64,000 bases of DNA from Puccinellia tenuiflora (lineage: Eukaryota > Streptophyta > Magnoliopsida > Poales > Poaceae): contig QRDG01000474.1 of NCBI GenBank assembly GCA_012064385.1, positions 329,087 to 393,086 on the forward strand. The letters run 5' to 3'. The notes beneath the pieces were generated by a model. That model did not search any database and was not told where the DNA came from. It saw only the letters and a program-made list of their open reading frames with translations. Shown here piece by piece: positions 43,131-53,982 of the stretch (position 1 is its first letter; the number at the start of each line of letters is the position of its first letter). A program made the translations under genes and the position numbers.

Positions 43131-45376
43131 CCGCTAAGTGTTCGCAAGGGGGCAAACCCCCAGTTGGCGGTCTGGATACTACCGGATGTCGCTGCGCCTT
43201 TGCTTGGTGGCACAATTAACTGCCGTTCCGGGTTAGCCGTTACCGTTGTCACCGGTGTCTTTCCAGTTGTTACCCCAGTTGCAGGAACTGGGGCTTTGGA
43301 TGTCTGTTGCTGTGGCTGCGGCTGTGCCGGTGGCGGTGCTGGCTTTGCTGTTGATGTCGATTTCGATTTCGATGGCGATGGCTACGGCTTGTGCTTTGGC
43401 TGCTGCTGCGCTGGTGGAGATTGATTTTGCTTCTGCTTCTGCTGCTGCTGCGATGGTGGTGGCTGAACTTGCTGTTGCTGCTGTTGTGGTGGTTGCGGCT
43501 GAGCCTGCTGCTCTTGCTGCTGCTGCTGTCTCGGTGGCTGTGCCGAGTCCTTCTGGACCTCGGTCGGCTCTACCTCGGGAGCCGAAGAGCTGGCTCCAAG
43601 ATTCACTACTTGGTCGGGCACCGAGGTTGCGGTCTCGACCGAGTCCACATTCCCGGCTCCGGATCCCGGAGCCAAGATATCCGCAACCGGACTCATCATT
43701 GGTGGACTCGGCACCCGGGTGTCGTCGGGCCGAGGCGGTGTCGGTGTCCTTGTAGGGGCCCGGTAGGTGGACCCGGTAGTGGGAACCTTCAGAGGAGCCA
43801 TGCTGGAAAGCCAAAGCAGCAAAATATGTTGTCAACAGGAGAAAAGTAAGTATAGATAAGAGCATAAGGTATATGTCGGCAAGAAGGGATCTTACCCCTT
43901 GGAGACAGGGCGTTGGCGCTTCACTACGGTCTTCACGCGCGGCTTCTTTTGCGCGGGGCCAGAGGTGCCGGAGGTTCCGGCATCTGCGGATGCGGCCGCT
44001 CCCGCTGGGCGTTTCCAAGCTACACCCTTGGGTCCTGTGGCGAGGGGTGCCACCTCGATCACTTCGTCCGAGTCAGCTGGGTTCGGGGACATCGGATATG
44101 AGTATGCAACGGGGAGAGGATCATACACCTCTAAAACCCGACAATCGTCATCTTCATCCTCAGACCAGTCTCGGAGGGAGGAAGCACGAGTCTTACCCGT
44201 GGCAGGAATTGAGCCGACGTCGGGAATCGGCATGTTATCCTCGTCGTCCGGGTCTTCCGAGTCGGCTTCGACCCGGTCTTTACCCCAGTTGGCAGAGGGG
44301 TTCTCTCCGTCCTCCGTCAACTGCCGACCGAATCTCTGCGTAATGGAAATGAGAAATGATTAATACCAAGTACAGAGTTGTACCGACATAAGAGTTTATG
44401 TCGGTGAAAATGTTACTTCGGCGGAGGTGCTTACGTTCGGTGGAAGGTTGCTCCGGCTATGGGGTTCTTTGCCCCATTCCCATACCTCCGGCATCTTTGT
44501 CCGGGCTATGGCTTTGATGCGCCGCCGGATCTGGTCGTTGTCCAGCTCGACGGTGCTCACTCGGGTCGGATCCAGTGGGCCACTCATGTGGCAAATTTTG
44601 TGGACTCGGCGCTGGAGAGGCAAGACTCGGCGGCTGATAAAGGTCGCGAGTAGGTCATCGGTTGTTATTCCTTCGCCTTTGAGCTGTTCGACAACTTGGT
44701 GGATGTGGTTAACCTCCAATACTTTATCCGTCGGGTTGTACCCCCAGTTGAGCTGCGCGGTTGGGGGGCCGATGGCGAACCTCGGCAGGTTGATCATGTC
44801 AACCTCGGTTGTGTTCTTCACGTAGAAGAAGGAGCGCTGCCATTTCCGGCAGGACTCTAGTCCTTGGATCCAGGGAAAAATGGAGCCGCGCCGAGGTACG
44901 ATGGTGGCGGCCCTGCACTGGGTCATCTCTCGGACCGCATCCGGGTTGGCAGGATTCGGAACGACTTGTTTCCGGAAGTGGAAGTATTTGGACCACGCCT
45001 CGATGGTAGGCCAGAGGCCGAGATAACCCTCGATGAAGGAGACGAAGGCAGAAAGTGTGGTGAAGGCATTCGCCGGAAGTTGATGAGGTTGAAGGCCGAA
45101 TTTATTGAGGAAGTTGCGAAAGAAAGTGCTGGCGGGTAGGCCGAATCCGTGCTCAAAATGCGCGATGAAGACGACATACTCTCCCTCCCTGAGATCCGGC
45201 GATGTCTCTGGACCCGGAAGCCGACACTCAACCTCGGCCGGGATCCGCCGAGTCCGGATCAACCATTCTATGTCGGCTATGGAGACGTAGGAGCCTTCCC
45301 AGGTGGCTCGGGTGGCTTCCTCTGCAACTCCTTCTTCTACCACCTCTACCACCTCGAGGTTGGAGTTGTCCGACAT
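43131..45376 (-). pseudogene. Antisense extra gene of Tat2 (PF04195-type, three exons visible)
   Basis: Exon 1 (45376-44435) starts MSDNSNLEV and carries the PF04195 core at about residues 60-140, with EHGFGLPASTFFRNFLNKFG and SAFVSFIEGYLGLWPT. A 99-bp intron (44336-44434, GTAAGC...ACGCAG) leads to acidic exon 2 (44335-43896). A 93-bp intron (43803-43895, GTAAGA...TTCCAG) leads to exon 3, which is Pro/Gln-rich with poly-Gln runs. Exon 3 has a TAG at about 43382-43384 after which the frame continues, and it is cut at 43131. The coiled-coil C terminus seen in Tat1 is lost. Exons 1 and 2 have no stops, so this copy is younger or better kept than Tat1's. Function unknown. Confidence 0.8.
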
Positions 45377-46482
45377 ATCGGTGAAGGGTTGCCGAGATCT
45401 GCAAGAGGAGGTGCACGGGCACTAAGGTTTAAATCATTATGGGGGAAGAAAGAGAAAGCAAAACAAGAAACAGGAAGGGAAGAGTATGCATGCGTCTAAT
45501 TTAGATGCGAAAAGCGCTAAGATGCAAGGAGAAAGAAGAGAAAACGTGCTACGGAGGCTAGCCCACCAGCGGTGAACCGCATCTACGACCACAAGGTCAC
45601 CGGCGGCGCCCGATGCGTCGCCGCGATGAAGAACAAAGGAAGAATAGGAGGAAGAAAACAAGAGCGGAGGGTACATATAGAGGCAAAGCGCTAATGCGCA
45701 AGAGAGAAGAAGAAAGAAAAGGAGATCTTACAGGCGAGTGTCATCGGCGAGCGGCGGTGGCGCTGTGCGTCGGCGGCGTCGGTGCGCTGGTGCATACAGC
45801 GGCGGTGTTGTGCGCGGAGACGTGCGTCGGTGCGGTGCTCTGCGCGCAGGAGAGAAGGAGGAAGAAGAGGGATGCGAGAAGGAGTGAATGCGGAGGGGGA
45901 AACAGTTGCCCCCTCCCTACTATTTAAGAGTGGCCGGAGGAGATCGTGGGCGCGTGATTTTCAGCGCACGATTCCGTAACGGACGGGAAGTTACCACCCC
46001 ACGATCTCCGCCACGATCCTCTCAGCGGCTTAACTGCCGCACGATCTGCCCCACGATGGGCTACAGGGAGCCAACGGCTTTGAGCGGTACACCTGATCGG
46101 GCAAGACCCGAGGCGACGCGAGCGGTGCGGTCCAACCACACTTGAGTGCTTGCATGCGCGCAGTCTCCGAGGCAACCGGCATGACGTAGGTGGCGTGCGT
46201 GCCAGGGGCACGTCCATCCGTGCACAGGAGCCAAGGCGTTAAGCAGAGATGCTCTGCCACGTAGAGGAACCAATGACTCGGAGGAGCCGAGGGTTTTTCC
46301 TGTGAGTCGGAACGATCCGACATTAAGTCGAATATCATGATGGCAGGCAAAACTGCTTTCCGACATATAAATGATGTGCCGACGTATGTGATGTCGGTAA
46401 TCAAGTAAGGATGCTGGTTTTCGGGTAAACCTGCCGTGGCCCTCCATCCGAGGCTGCAGGACCGCGCCAGCATCGGGACTAA
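45377..46482. other. GC-rich region upstream of the Tat2 antisense gene
   Basis: Lies between the antisense gene start and the Tat2 3' LTR, where that gene's promoter should be. Includes GCG-rich repeats (about 45740-45880) and no supported protein. The last bases, GCGCCAGCATCGGGACTAA, precede the LTR in the polypurine-tract position but are not strongly purine-rich. Confidence 0.5.
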
Positions 46483-47438
46483 TGTCGGGGGCAGCCCCCG
46501 AGTAGGGTCAGTATGGTGAAATAAGCATGGACTCAGAGTTGACCGAGTCAATGATAAGCCGACATACACATGGGCTTACCCGGGGGTCAACCGGGTACGG
46601 GCCTACCGACATAGCCCTATGTCGGATCATGTATACTATATGTCGGAATCTTCTTTATTGTTCTTATGTGCAGGAAAGGAGAAACCGAGTTAGAAATATC
46701 TGGCATGCCTATGCCGGATCGGGAAGAATGAAGCTCTATCTCGGCTTTGGTCAAGGCTCACATCTTGTCCCTACAATCACGGGGCAGGCGTCCTGCCACT
46801 GGCAGGACAGGACGCGCTGCCTACTCCTTGACTCGGTGGTGGCGGCATGGGCAGTCAGACCTCCATGCTGCTGACCTATGCAGTACGGGGAGCAGTGCAC
46901 AGGAGTTGACGGATTGGACATGCCACGCGGGGGTGACGGAAGCAGTCAGAGACCCAGGCGTGGCCACAGTGCTGCCTACGCCAGCATCAACGTCAGCCCT
47001 AACTCTGTACCCTGGGTTTCCCTATATAAGGAGCACCAGGGGCTCCTCTTACAAGGACGATTGGACGATTCCCGCACGTTGGATACACGCTCGATACAAA
47101 CACTTGGTCATTTCCTTGAGAGCTAGCAGGAGAGCCACATAGCCATTCCGAGACTCGGTAGAGAGTTCCGAGACTCGGTAGAGAGCAAAAAGCTCTTAAG
47201 TTCTTCTTATACAGCTCAAGGAGCTGCTTGTAACTCAGTTGTATTCCACATATATGAATCAGACAGGCAGGAGTAGGGGTGTTATCTCCTCACGAGAGCC
47301 CCGAACCTGGGTAAAATCGTGTGTGTGTGTGTGTTCGTGTGTGTACGTCTTCACGTGCAAGCCCTCCCCGGTACCTCCAGCGTCCATCGGCCCCACCTTA
47401 AGCCTATCTATGGCATCTGTCCGTGCACCACCACGACA
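46483..47438 (+). mobile_element. 3' LTR of Tat2
   Basis: TGTCGGGGGCAGCCCCCGAG to CACCACCACGACA, with an inverted repeat at the very start. A TATA box, CCTATATAAGGAGC, is at 47021-47034, followed by a leader with a GAGACTCGGTAGAGAG duplication (47150-47186) and a GT-repeat (about 47318-47345). Confidence 0.85.
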
Positions 47439-48977
47439 TGGTACTACTGGTTCGATGAGAACCAAAGGAAAAAGTTACTCTCTTATCCCTTTTTCAGAAA
47501 ATATTCTAAGTAGTCGATGCCATGGGTCTTTTATATCTTTTGAAAAGAATATCTAGCTTTATGCAAAATAGCTACTATACAGCTTTAAATCCTCCGTCAT
47601 CATTGGGCCTATATCGCCCTACTAAACTTGCGAATACGTCGTACTCAGTCTCTATTTGCTGCTTTATAATTTGTTTCAGAGGAGGACGACACCGAGCACA
47701 CAGGTGGTTTCTTCCTGGACATCGATGAGTAGTTCGAGGTTCCCAGGTGGCAGCTTGGGACCGTGGAACAAGCTGGCTGGGGTTGTTTATGTGTAGGCCT
47801 CTTAGGCCCTATGTTTGGATCTTGTTGTACTAGACAACACTACTTCGCTTCCGCATGATGTACTGATGGGTCTATGACCCCTTTTGTGTGTAGTGTTTAT
47901 ATATTTCTCATATATGAGTTGCTATATGAATCTTTGTGTCGTAGAGTCTGTGATGTGCCAGTTGTTCCGCATTTTTGAACTCTTTATTATGCATGATAGC
48001 TATGTCTGAGCTTATCGCATGATCGAAGTGTTGCGTGCCGATGATCCATTCTGAGCACGCCTGCCAAAGGTTTTGGCCTGGGATTGGTAAACCCAGTAAC
48101 CTTCAATTGTGTAGCATGACCGGTTGCACAAAGCTTCATTGCATAGTTCTGGGGTCGGGGCGCTACATCCTTCCCTCTGATGCCTCGGTTCCAGTGCAGG
48201 AAAAAATGGAAACTAGCCCCACATTCAAAGATGCTGCTCACTTACTCTGTCGGGTCTGACGAACCCGTCAAATCGCTGGACACATGTCAATACGCACTCA
48301 AGTGCTTTTCGGCATAAAGAGCCGGCACAGAGAAATCGATAAAGTTGTTCGGCATGAATGCAAGTTTTTGGGAATGCTCCAAGCCTGACAACAGATGATG
48401 AATTTCCCGGACAACACATTGTCGGAAGATTGAAGCCAACCGCTGAAGTACTTGAAGCTTTCCGGGGTTACTGTTGGGGTTATGCCGAACAGGTACCCTC
48501 ATGAAGGAGACTAAAGCCAGCGTACCAGGGTGGCCCATAGTGGTGGTAAGCCGAAATCCGGCTTACCGGGCGGCCCTGTATGATAAAGCGCAGGAGGCCC
48601 ATCCGGCTAAGGGAACGTTCCAGAAGCCGCCCTACATTGAGTATGACTTAGCACTCAAAGCAAGGCCCAAGCCGGGTTAGAGTAGAACTCTGTGACTTAG
48701 TCGGTTAGGTTTTCTCCTATAAGCCCTAGGTCTGGATGCCTTTATAAGCCGGCCTACGGGACGCCTTAGGGAAAGACACATAAATTTCATTGTAATTGGC
48801 GCATATTGCCTTATAGTGAATTATAGCAGCACGTAGGGTTTCGCCACCGTTGCGAGATCCAAAGCTGGGTAAACTTGTGCTCATCCCGTCGCCGGAATCT
48901 CCCGCATCTCCTATACCCACCTCTCTACCTAGCTCGATGGCATCCCTATCGCGGCTAGATTCGACAATACCACAACA
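47439..48977 (+). mobile_element. Second copy of large-LTR 3' end + Tat1 3' end
   Basis: Near-identical to 41530-43070: 47439-48167 repeats the end of the large solo LTR (through CGCTACA), 48168-48471 repeats the Tat1 segment with TSD TCCTT and polypurine tract, and 48472-48977 repeats the Tat1 LTR. Differences are scattered single bases and a few small indels, roughly a couple of percent by eye. Similarity continues into the Copia LTR to 49037. Confidence 0.9.
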
Positions 48978-49796
48978 GTTGCCCCCATGTGTGGTTTTGG
49001 TAAATAATTACAATCTCTATCGACTAATGTTTGTATTGAGCTACTTGTAGGTGTGTCCATTTGCATTGCTTGATCTCCATTTGTTGGAGTCAAGGGTACG
49101 GGAAGAAGAGTATTTGTTGATCAAGGCTAAGTGCGAGTTGATCAACACTTGAGTCCAAGTGAAGATATGCCGAAGAGCGCTTCTCCCATATTAGTGTATG
49201 GGGGAGCAACATGTGAGCCCTCACCAAGCGAAGCGCAATCAAGAAAGGTGGTTCATCTTGAGGAGATGAAGATCATCTTCATCGACCTCAAGTGGATTAT
49301 GCGCAAGGCAAATGTATGTTCTTGATAGGCTTTCTATTTTACCGGTCTCATGATGTTAGTTGAGAGACCGGGTTATATGATAGATAGCCGTACTATCAAG
49401 AGGGGCTCTCAACCGAGTATCTTGATCGTATCGTTCGTGGAGAGCTCAAACCTTTGCATCCTTGCAATCATCTTTATTGGTTCTTATTTGGCTCTTATCG
49501 CGGCGTGGTCTTGGTGCTTGTCGTGCTTGTCATGACAAGGCTAAGTTCACCGAAAACGGTTTTCATATGAATATCCTATTGCGTTTTGGTTTTGGAGGTT
49601 TATCAGTTCGTCTTTTATCGAGAGGTTTTTCCTTTCCCCATTTGGTTTTAATCTCCTCTGTTGTACTATGATGTTTTTCTGTATATTCTTGTAGAGCTCG
49701 TCGTTACGATTCTAACGAGCCCAAGATAATCGAAAACGGAGTCCGGATGCGAAAGATATGCCCGTTTTCGTATTACACTTTCTGCAGTTTTTCAGA

Positions 49797-50130
49797 GGGG
49801 CTGAAGTTCCGGTCCGGAGGCCGGAAATTCCGGCCCAAGCACCGGAAGTTCCGGCCCATGTTTTCATCTGAGCCTTTTTTGGCTAAGTCCTTTCGGCGAT
49901 TCTCTCTGGAGGGGGTCCGGTTTTTTTCCTCGGAAGTTATCCCCGAAAATTTCCGGGGGGCCGGAATTTCCGGTCCTTCGTACGGAATATGCGGTCCAAG
50001 AAAATTTGGCTAAGTATTTTTCGCATTTTCTCTCTGGAGGGGGTCCGGAACTTTGGCCCGGAAATTTTCCCCGGAAATTTCCGGGGGCCGGAAGTTCCGG
50101 CCCTTAACCCCGGAAGTTCCGGCCTCCCGT
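49797..50130. repeat. CCGGAANTTCCGG palindrome cluster
   Basis: About ten copies of GGAAGTTCCGG, GGAAATTCCGG or close variants within 330 bp, many fully palindromic. Placed just upstream of the TATA palindrome. The equivalent position in the 23999-26076 LTR is an N gap, and in the 14003 LTR it is a GGCCGGCC cluster. Confidence 0.85.
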
Positions 50131-50153
50131 GGCTGTAACGGTCAGATTTTGGG

Positions 50154-50173
50154 GGAGGCTATAAATAGCCTCC
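50154..50173 (+). promoter_or_regulatory. TATA box inside a perfect 8-bp-arm palindrome
   Basis: GGAGGCTATAAATAGCCTCC: arms GGAGGCTA and TAGCCTCC around TAAA. It is the probable core promoter of the Copia LTR, followed by a pyrimidine-rich leader. Confidence 0.7.
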
Positions 50174-51159
50174 TTCTTCCCTAAGAGGAGGCTGCCCATT
50201 CTTTTCTTCTCTCCTCCATTGTTTGACCTTGAAAAAGCTTGGGTTTCTCTAAATCCCTCCAATGATTCTTGCCCACTTTAGGGATTCAAGAGAGGAGATC
50301 TAGATCTACATTTCCACCGAACAATCTCTCCTCTAAGTGAGGGGAACCTAGTGGATCTAGTTCTTGGAGTTATTTTGTGGTTCTCCTCTTTGTTCTTCCT
50401 ACCAAATCTCTCCCTATCATTAGTTGCTTTGGTTGGATTTGGGAGGACTTGACCACCTTGTGTGGTCTTGCCTTTTGCATTTGGTGCATAGGTTTGAGTT
50501 CCCCACGGTGATACGTGGGATTGAAGTTCGAGAAGCTTGTTACTCTTGGGTGCATTGTGTTCCCAAGAGCTTGTGCCTCTTGGATGCATTGTGTACCCTA
50601 GACGGTTGGTGGTGCCGCGAAGACTTCGAGTTGTGAAGATTCGGGCAAGGTTTGGGAGCCCCCGATTGAGTTGTGGGTGTGTGCCCCAAGATCGTTGTAA
50701 AGGCTCCGGATTCCGCCTTGAAGGATTCCGATAGTGGAAGGTGAACCTAACCCTTGGTGTGAGGTTCATCGGAGAATAGGGTGAGGCCTTTTGTGCCATC
50801 TTGAGTAGGCCTTTTGTGGTGAGCTCACACCCCTCAAACGAGACGTACTCCCTTAACAAGGAGGAACTCAGGAATACATCTTCGTCTCCGTGTGCCTCGG
50901 TTATTTCTATACCCGAGCTCTTTACTTATGCAATTTACATTGTGATAGCCTTCGTGCTTGAAGTTTTATATCTTGCTATCGCCTTGTTGCTTGCCTTGCT
51001 TAGCATAAGTTGTTGGTGCACATAGGTAAGCCTAGTTTATTTAGGTTGTTGGCTTGTTAATTTAAACACCTAGTTTTATTCCGCAATTACCAAGCCTTAA
51101 ACCGGAAAAGTTTTAATCGCCTATTCACCCCCCTCTAGGCGACATCGTTTGTTCTTTCA

Positions 51160-51389
51160 CCGGCTTATCTCTGGAAAAAGAGGATGGCACTCCTTTGGAG
51201 GAGAAGGACCGGAAAGCGATCCTCCATTCCGTCTCTGAGTATGCTAGCAAGGTTGCAAAGATGGTCTCTCTCACCACCATCTTCAAGGAAGTGCCATGCC
51301 CCCTACTCCCGTTCAGTCTGAAGACAAAGACGAAGAGAGGGAGAAAGCCGATTAAGCCGAACTTGCTCATTGAGCCGGCCTTCCTGTAA
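51160..51389 (+). pseudogene. C-terminal fragment of the Tat3 antisense gene
   Basis: Plus-strand reading LEKEDGTPLEEKDRKAILHS, followed by VSEYASKVAKM, ends at a TAA at 51387-51389. It is clearly homologous to the C-terminal exon of the Tat1 antisense gene (33470-33860, minus), which has LEKEDDTLLDDKDRKKILHS. In both elements it converges on the integrase end. The upstream part has been displaced by the Copia LTR. Confidence 0.8.
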
Positions 51390-51544
51390 AAAATTAAATT
51401 ATGATGTTAAGCTGTCCAAACAGTTGTATGATATGTTTGTGAAAACAGCTTTTTAGATGAATTTTTGCAATTTTTATGCCATCAGTTTTCTGGCTTTGAC
51501 ACCTTAGTCTTTAAGCGCCGGCAAACCTATTGCGCCATTGTCCA

Positions 51545-52265
51545 TGATAATACTGTGTGGTATGCCAAACCGGGTTGTTATCTCGACAATGAACTTTGTA
51601 GCTGTAGCTCCGTCGAGTTTTTTTATGGGTTTTGCTTCCACTCACTTTGTGAATTTGTCGACCGCCACTAGAAGATGAGTTAATCCACCTCTTGCCGTCT
51701 TGAAGGGCCCCACCATGTCAAGCCCCCAGACCGCGAACGGCCAGGTTAAGGGGATCGTTCTGAGCTCCTAAGCCGGCAAGTGAGCCTGCTTGGCGTAGCG
51801 CTGACATCCTTCACAAGTCTTGACGATGTTGGCGGCATCTTCTTTGCCGTTAGCCAGAAGAAGCCGTGTCGAAACGCCTCGGCGACTAACGCCTTTGCCG
51901 CCACGTGATGCCCACACTCTCCGGAGTGGATTTCCTGGAGGATTTGTCGACCTTCCTCTGGTGATACGCATCGTTGAAAGATGCCGGATGTCCTTCGCTC
52001 GTAAAGCTGTCCGTCCATGATTGTGTACGCCTTTGCTCGTCGCTCGATTTGATGGCTTAAAACTTCGTCCTCCTTGGGCAACTCCTTGTTAGTCAGGAAA
52101 TTGGTGTAAGGCGTAGTCCAATCTGGAGTCACCACGTAGACAGAGACTGACTCCGCCGATGTAGGGTAATCCTCGTCGCCTCCTTTGATGGAAGGCTTAT
52201 GAAGATGATGAAGAAACACATCTGGAGGAACCTCCTCCTGCTTTGAGCCAATTCTAGCCAGGGTA
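51545..52265 (-). pseudogene. Truncated integrase of Tat3
   Basis: Includes the H2C2 zinc-binding region (HSGECGHHVAAKALV, then TCEGCQRYAKQ) and the start of the rve core (VGPFKTARGGLTHLLVAVDK). It continues to SIIMDNG at about 51545, where the sequence jumps to the pol-antisense spacer, deleting the rest of the core. A frameshift near 51840 and a stop just after VDKFTK add damage. The missing half is the part preserved in Tat1. Confidence 0.8.
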
Positions 52266-52269
52266 TCTG

Positions 52270-53982
52270 CGGCGTCATTGTCGTCCCGAGAGATATGTCG
52301 GACCTCTAGGCCGGCAAAGCATCTGCCAAACTCGTCGACTGTTCGCTTCTACTCCGCCATTGTAGGGCTCTTTGTGTCCCAGGTTCCATCCAAATGCTGA
52401 ACAACAAGATCCGAGTCGCCATAACAGAGAATACGCTTGACTCCCAACTCCTTAGCCATGTTTAACCGTGGAGGAGAGCCTCATACTCTGCCACGCCAGC
52501 CCCCGAGCCTTGTTTCGTCTTGGAACCATCAAAGTGCATTATCCAGTACTGAGAATCCGGCAAAGGTGTGATTTCCATCGCTTCTGTCCAGTCTGCGACG
52601 AAATCAGCTAAGACTTGAGATTTGATGGCGGTCCTTGGCCTGTACTGGATGTCGAAAGCTGCTAACTCGATACCCCATTTGGCGACTCGGCCCATGGCGT
52701 CAGCGTTGTTGATGATATCCTTCAATGGGGCTTTCCTGACCATCGTGATCGTGTGATCGTGGAAGTAATGTCACAATTTTCTGGCGGCAAAGAACACGCC
52801 GTAAACCAGCTTCTGGTAGTGAGGGTAGAGTTGCTTTGACTCTGAGAAGACCTCGCTAATGAAATAGACGGGGCGCTGATCCGGCCATTGCTTCCCTTGT
52901 TCCAGGCGCTCGACGACAATGACTGTATTTATTACTAGATTTGTTGCTGACATATAGAGCAAGAGCAGTTCTCTCTCCTTTGGAGCCGCTAGGATTGGAG
53001 CATGTGTCAATGTATACTTCAGTTGCGTCAAGACTGCCTCCGCCTCTTCAGTGCAAACAAAATTGTCCGACTTTTTGAGTAGCTTGTTTAGAGGCCACGC
53101 CTTGTCACCAAGCCGGCTGATAAATCGGCTAACAGCCGCGAAGAAACCCGTAAGCCGCTGTATGTCCTTCACACAAGTCGGCCTCTCGATGTTCTGAATC
53201 GCCTTTATCTTTTCCGGGTTAACTTCAATTCCTCTTTGAGAAACAATGAAGCCCAGAAGCTTGCCTGCGGGATACCCGAAGATGCATTTTTCCGGATTAA
53301 GCTTCATATGGTACTCCCTTAGATTTGCAAAGGTTTCTGACAAATCGGCGATGAGGTCGCCTCGCTTCTTCGACATGACCGCGATGTCGTCGACATAGAT
53401 GTGAACATTGCGGCTGATCTGCTTGTCCAAACAATGTTGTATACACCTCTGATAAGTGGCGCCGGCATTCTTTAAGCCAAAAGGCATTGTGACATAGCAA
53501 TAGTTGCCATAAGGCGTGGTGAAGGACGTCTTGATTTGGTCCGACTCCTTCATCTTTATCTGATGGTAACCCGAATAAGCGTCCAGAAAACACAGCAACT
53601 CAGAGCCGGCAGTTGAATCAATGACCTGATCGATTCGCGGTAAGGCGAACGGATCTTTAGTACAGGCTTTGTTTAAGCCGGTGAAATCAATGCACATACG
53701 TAGCTCAGAGGTGTTTTTCTTTGGGACGAGGACGGGATTTGCCAACCAATCAGTGTGGATGACTTCTCGGATGAACTTGGCAGCAGTGAGCCTTATAATC
53801 TCCTTTCCAACCGCCTTGCGCTTCTCTGTTCCGAGCCGTCGGAGACCTTGTTTAACCGGCTTGGCATCTTTGCTGACTTGGAGGGAGTGCTCGGCAAGTT
53901 TCCATGGGACACCTGGCATGTCGGAAGGTGACCAGGCGAAGATATCCCGGTTCTCACAGAGAAACTTGACGAGCTCGTGTTC
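52270..53982 (-). pseudogene. Reverse transcriptase-RNase H of Tat3
   Basis: A 382-codon open stretch (53919-52771) covers nearly the whole RT: VPKKNTSELRMCIDFTGLNK, LDAYSGYHQIK (residues about 112-122) and the YVDD box at about 175-178, so the catalytic aspartates are present. A connection/RNase H-like region follows (FVCTEEAEAVLTQLK). A TGA at about 52769-52771, probably from CGA, precedes the true RNase H (HFDGSKTKQGSGAGV). There an internal deletion of some 25-30 codons joins GAGV to AEYEALLHG, removing catalytic residues. A frameshift and further stops follow. RT alone looks intact but the polyprotein is dead. Confidence 0.88.

Larger units (their letters stand above)
43131..47438 (+). 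mobile_element. Tat-type Gypsy element Tat2, 3' portion
   Basis: Contains an antisense PF04195-type gene (43131-45376), a GC-rich upstream region and a 956-bp 3' LTR (46483-47438). The right flank TGGTA (47439-47443) equals TGGTA at 41530-41534 in the large solo LTR, showing the element's original insertion site. Its 5' LTR, gag and pol are missing at the 43130/43131 breakpoint. It is a different family from Tat1: the LTR is longer and unrelated beyond TGTCGGGG. Confidence 0.8.
48978..51159 (+). mobile_element. Copia LTR (SIRE/Maximus-like), first 12 bp displaced
   Basis: Begins at GTTGCCCCCATGTGTGG; the expected TGAAAGTGCATG tip is absent because Tat1 apparently inserted at base 12/13. Ends GTTTGTTCTTTCA at 51159. 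Collinear with 23999-26076. Contains a CCGGAA/TTCCGG cluster, a TATA palindrome at 50154, and a transcribed-leader-like region. On its right it meets the Tat3 antisense gene at CCGGC (51160-51164). It has no internal region, so it is most likely a solo LTR in Tat3. Confidence 0.85.

Noticed and set aside
43246..43849. Plus-strand Leu- and Ala/Ser-rich frames
   Set aside because: Shadows of the Pro/Gln-rich exon of the minus-strand Tat2 antisense gene.
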